Assembly: GCA_049662565.1 (NCBI GenBank)
Contig: JBATBW010000151.1
Coordinates: forward strand, 1 to 6,329
DNA length: 6,329 nt
Direction of reading: 5' to 3'
Origin: JBATBW01 sp049662565
GTDB taxonomy: Bacteria > Bacillota_I > Bacilli_A > Erysipelotrichales > Erysipelotrichaceae
Positions 5,416 to 6,329 of this stretch are shown here, one piece after another. The first letter of the stretch is position 1; every line of letters starts with the position of its first letter. The notes under the pieces were generated by a model that saw nothing but the letters and a program-made list of their open reading frames with translations, ran no database searches and was not told the DNA's origin. The translations under genes were made by a program, and so were the position numbers.

Positions 5416-6329
5416 ATGGCTAAAAAAGATTATTATGAGATATTAGGGCTACAAAAAGGTTGTAGCGAACAAGATATAAAGAAAGCATATCGTTCTTTAG
5501 CGAAAAAATACCATCCCGATGTCAATAAAGAGGCAAATGCGGCCGAACAATTTAAAGAAATCGGAGAAGCTTATGAAGTGTTAAGCGATAGCGAAAAAAG
5601 AGCTCAATATGATCAATTTGGCCATGCAGCATTTGAAAATGGTGGCCAAGGAGCAGGATTTAGTGGTGGATTTGGCGGTTTTGAAGACATATTCAGTTCA
5701 TTCTTTGGTGGTGGATTTGGTGGCGGTTCAAGAAACTCTAATCAACCTCGCAAAGGGCAAGACCGCTTAGTCAATGTAACTATTGAATTTATGGAAGCCG
5801 TAAATGGCAAAAATTTGACATTAAACTTAGATGTTGATCAAGAATGTACAGAATGTCATGGAACAGGTGCCTATAGTAAAGAAGACTTAACTGTATGTAG
5901 TCAATGTCATGGTAGCGGAAGAGTGATCTCGCAACAAAGAACACCTTTTGGCGTTTTCCAACAAGAAACAGTTTGTCCAAAATGTAATGGAAAAGGTAAA
6001 GAAATTAAAAGAAAATGTAATAAATGTCATGGTAGCGGTATTGAACATAAAAAGATTGAAGTGGATGTTAAAATACCGGCAGGCATTATGTCGGGTCAAC
6101 AACTTCGAGTTAAAAACAAAGGTGAAATGGGTATTAATGGTGGTCCTAATGGTGACTTATATGTGGAAGTTTTCGTTAAAAAACACCAATTCTTTGAAAG
6201 AGAAGGCCGAAACATTCGTATCAGTGTACCTATTTCGGCAATTGATGCAACCTTAGGTTGCAAGATTGATGTTCCAACTGTAGATAAGGAAGTTGAATTA
6301 AATATCCCAGAAGGTACTCAACCTAATAC
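5416..6329 (+). CDS. dnaJ: chaperone protein DnaJ (Hsp40), 3' end cut by window edge
   Basis: DnaJ brings substrates to DnaK and stimulates its ATPase. The frame is open from ATG 5416 to the window end, giving 304 complete codons of a protein usually near 370-380 residues, so only the C-terminal tail is missing. The J domain (about 4-70) has the HPD motif at 33-35. A Gly/Phe-rich linker spans about 76-104. The zinc-binding region holds all four CxxCxGxG repeats, starting at Cys144, Cys161, Cys187 and Cys201, so both zinc sites should form; this makes it a full class A DnaJ. The substrate-binding beta domains follow, with IPAGIMSGQQLR (220-231) and the GGPNGDLYVEV segment. The SD is AAGGGG at 5403-5408, 7 bases from the ATG and directly abutting the hairpin after dnaK. 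No separate promoter is visible, so dnaJ should depend on read-through from dnaK. Confidence 0.98.
   Translation, partial: MAKKDYYEILGLQKGCSEQDIKKAYRSLAKKYHPDVNKEANAAEQFKEIGEAYEVLSDSEKRAQYDQFGHAAFENGGQGAGFSGGFGGFEDIFSSFFGGGFGGGSRNSNQPRKGQDRLVNVTIEFMEAVNGKNLTLNLDVDQECTECHGTGAYSKEDLTVCSQCHGSGRVISQQRTPFGVFQQETVCPKCNGKGKEIKRKCNKCHGSGIEHKKIEVDVKIPAGIMSGQQLRVKNKGEMGINGGPNGDLYVEVFVKKHQFFEREGRNIRISVPISAIDATLGCKIDVPTVDKEVELNIPEGTQPN

Noticed and set aside
5948..6256. 102-codon + strand frame inside dnaJ
   Set aside because: It is out of frame with the clearly conserved DnaJ zinc-finger region and shows no SD or motif of its own.

Overview
The window comes from a low-GC Gram-positive bacterium. AT-rich codons dominate, Shine-Dalgarno (SD) sites are strong and purine-rich, TGG encodes tryptophan, and all six visible stop codons are TAA or TAG. 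The gene order hrcA-grpE-dnaK-dnaJ behind CIRCE operators is the classic Firmicutes class I heat-shock operon. DnaK has the short Gram-positive form and ends in a 'VVDAEF' tail. The protein character would fit the Erysipelotrichia or neighbouring lineages, but I cannot fix the taxon without a database search. Every supported gene is on the + strand.

Left part (1-1419): a tight three-gene cluster. It holds the C-terminal end of an FtsW/RodA-type (SEDS) peptidoglycan glycosyltransferase, then rsmD (16S rRNA guanine methyltransferase, overlapping the previous gene by 14 bp), then coaD (phosphopantetheine adenylyltransferase, 3 bp downstream). These are housekeeping genes for cell-wall growth, ribosome maturation and coenzyme A synthesis, probably on one transcript.

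Middle (1420-1875): about 450 bp with no convincing conserved gene. It holds an 11-codon ORF with a textbook SD. Eight bases later comes a 39-codon ORF that would encode one transmembrane helix but has no SD. There are also promoter-like and weak terminator-like sequences. This is the least explained stretch of the window.

Right part (1876-6329): the heat-shock operon. A sigma-A-type promoter (TTGACA-17-TATACT) carries one near-perfect CIRCE over its -35 box and a second, degenerate CIRCE with the same 9-base spacer over the predicted transcription start and up to the hrcA SD. HrcA represses the operon, GrpE recycles DnaK nucleotide, DnaK binds unfolded protein, and DnaJ delivers substrate and stimulates the ATPase. 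A 10-bp hairpin with a GCAA loop lies between dnaK and dnaJ and may set their ratio. DnaJ runs off the right edge.

I see no mobile element, CRISPR array, tRNA or rRNA. The window is mainly conserved core genome. The points worth a second look are the double CIRCE arrangement, the coaD-hrcA spacer and the dnaK-dnaJ hairpin.
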